From assembly GCA_937922805.1 (NCBI GenBank), contig CALAJV010000002.1, positions 62,001 through 126,000 on the forward strand: a DNA stretch of 64,000 nt, read 5' to 3'. A program made the translations under genes and the position numbers. This stretch comes from an uncultured Acidimicrobiales bacterium. Lineage in GTDB: Bacteria > Actinomycetota > Acidimicrobiia > Acidimicrobiales > SZUA-35. The notes beneath the pieces are model-generated. The model ran no database searches. It was given only the letters and a program-made list of their open reading frames with translations, and had not been told where the DNA came from. Positions within the stretch are counted from its first letter, which is position 1. Each line of letters starts with the position of its first letter. This document shows positions 63,899-64,000 of the stretch, piece after piece.

Positions 63899-64000
63899 AT
63901 GGATCCATTTGCCTCCATTGCGCGGCCGAGTGCCTCTACCCCCGGCTGGCACCCAGACCCTTGGCGGCAACAGCCTTGGCGATGGTGGGATGGAGCGGCG
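63899..64000 (+). CDS. DUF2510-containing protein, N-terminal fragment
   Basis: A frame begins at ATG 63899 and is open to the window end (34 codons). It includes TPGWHPDPWRQQPWRWWDG, which matches the start of DUF2510, a short aromatic motif found at one end of actinobacterial membrane proteins. The rest lies outside the window. The Ig-like protein gene ends about 97 bases upstream. Confidence 0.8.
   Translation, partial: MDPFASIARPSASTPGWHPDPWRQQPWRWWDGAA

Noticed and set aside
1..64000. tRNA or rRNA genes
   Set aside because: I looked for T-loop GGTTCGAATCC-type sequences and conserved rRNA segments by eye and found none with a plausible acceptor stem. A covariance-model scan would settle this.

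Overview
The window looks like a chromosomal segment of an actinomycete, most likely a free-living member of Acidimicrobiia or a close relative. The evidence is indirect: intermediate GC, a TIGR03086-type (mycothiol-linked) DinB-like protein, PASTA and FHA signalling proteins, an LAFTG sortase substrate, lipoproteins with long Thr-rich linkers, many GTG/TTG starts and tightly overlapping operons. I see no rRNA, tRNA, insertion sequence, integrase or CRISPR array.

Layout. 1-8 kb: a TrmA/RlmD-type RNA methyltransferase cut by the window edge, a NIPSNAP-like protein, an anchored beta-helix protein, an AnsA-type asparaginase, a DinB-like protein, a DUF808 membrane protein, and a kynurenine-pathway pair (formamidase plus tryptophan 2,3-dioxygenase). 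8-16 kb: one 2624-residue sortase-anchored surface protein with eight tandem DUF11 repeats. 16.3-20.7 kb: a tightly overlapping five-gene operon (acyl carrier protein, adenylating ligase, ketoreductase-type SDR, AAC(3)-like N-acyltransferase, DUF4910 aminopeptidase-like protein) that looks like a carrier-protein-dependent acylation system. 20.7-25.5 kb: sulfatase, MFS transporter, MscS channel, APH-fold kinase. 25.5-29.5 kb: a B12 salvage operon (cobO-cobQ-cbiZ-cobD) behind a cobalamin riboswitch.

29.5-39.1 kb holds the most interesting locus: a class II lanthipeptide cluster. A mersacidin/lichenicidin-type precursor with a six-Cys core is followed by an intrinsic terminator, then LanM, a C39-peptidase ABC transporter (LanT), and a second LanM-type dehydratase domain that stands alone, without a cyclase, and has lost the catalytic residues. 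The last three genes overlap by 4 bases. I read the third protein as a pseudo-dehydratase partner. An HtrA protease lies just downstream, and an uncharacterised gene is divergent from the precursor.

39-64 kb is rich in envelope and signalling proteins: two OmpA-like proteins, anchored proteins with Thr-rich linkers, and an operon of two PASTA receptor-like proteins whose kinase domains both lack the catalytic Asp, followed by a membrane-anchored FHA protein. Farther on there is a membrane protein with a cytosolic TIR-like (PF10137-type) domain, an M23-like lipoprotein, an AEC transporter and the start of a DUF2510 protein. Metabolic genes between them are a crotonase-amidase operon, a divergent HpaF-like/HpaH-like pair and a two-domain sulfurtransferase.

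All calls come from reading translations and motifs by eye. No database search was possible.
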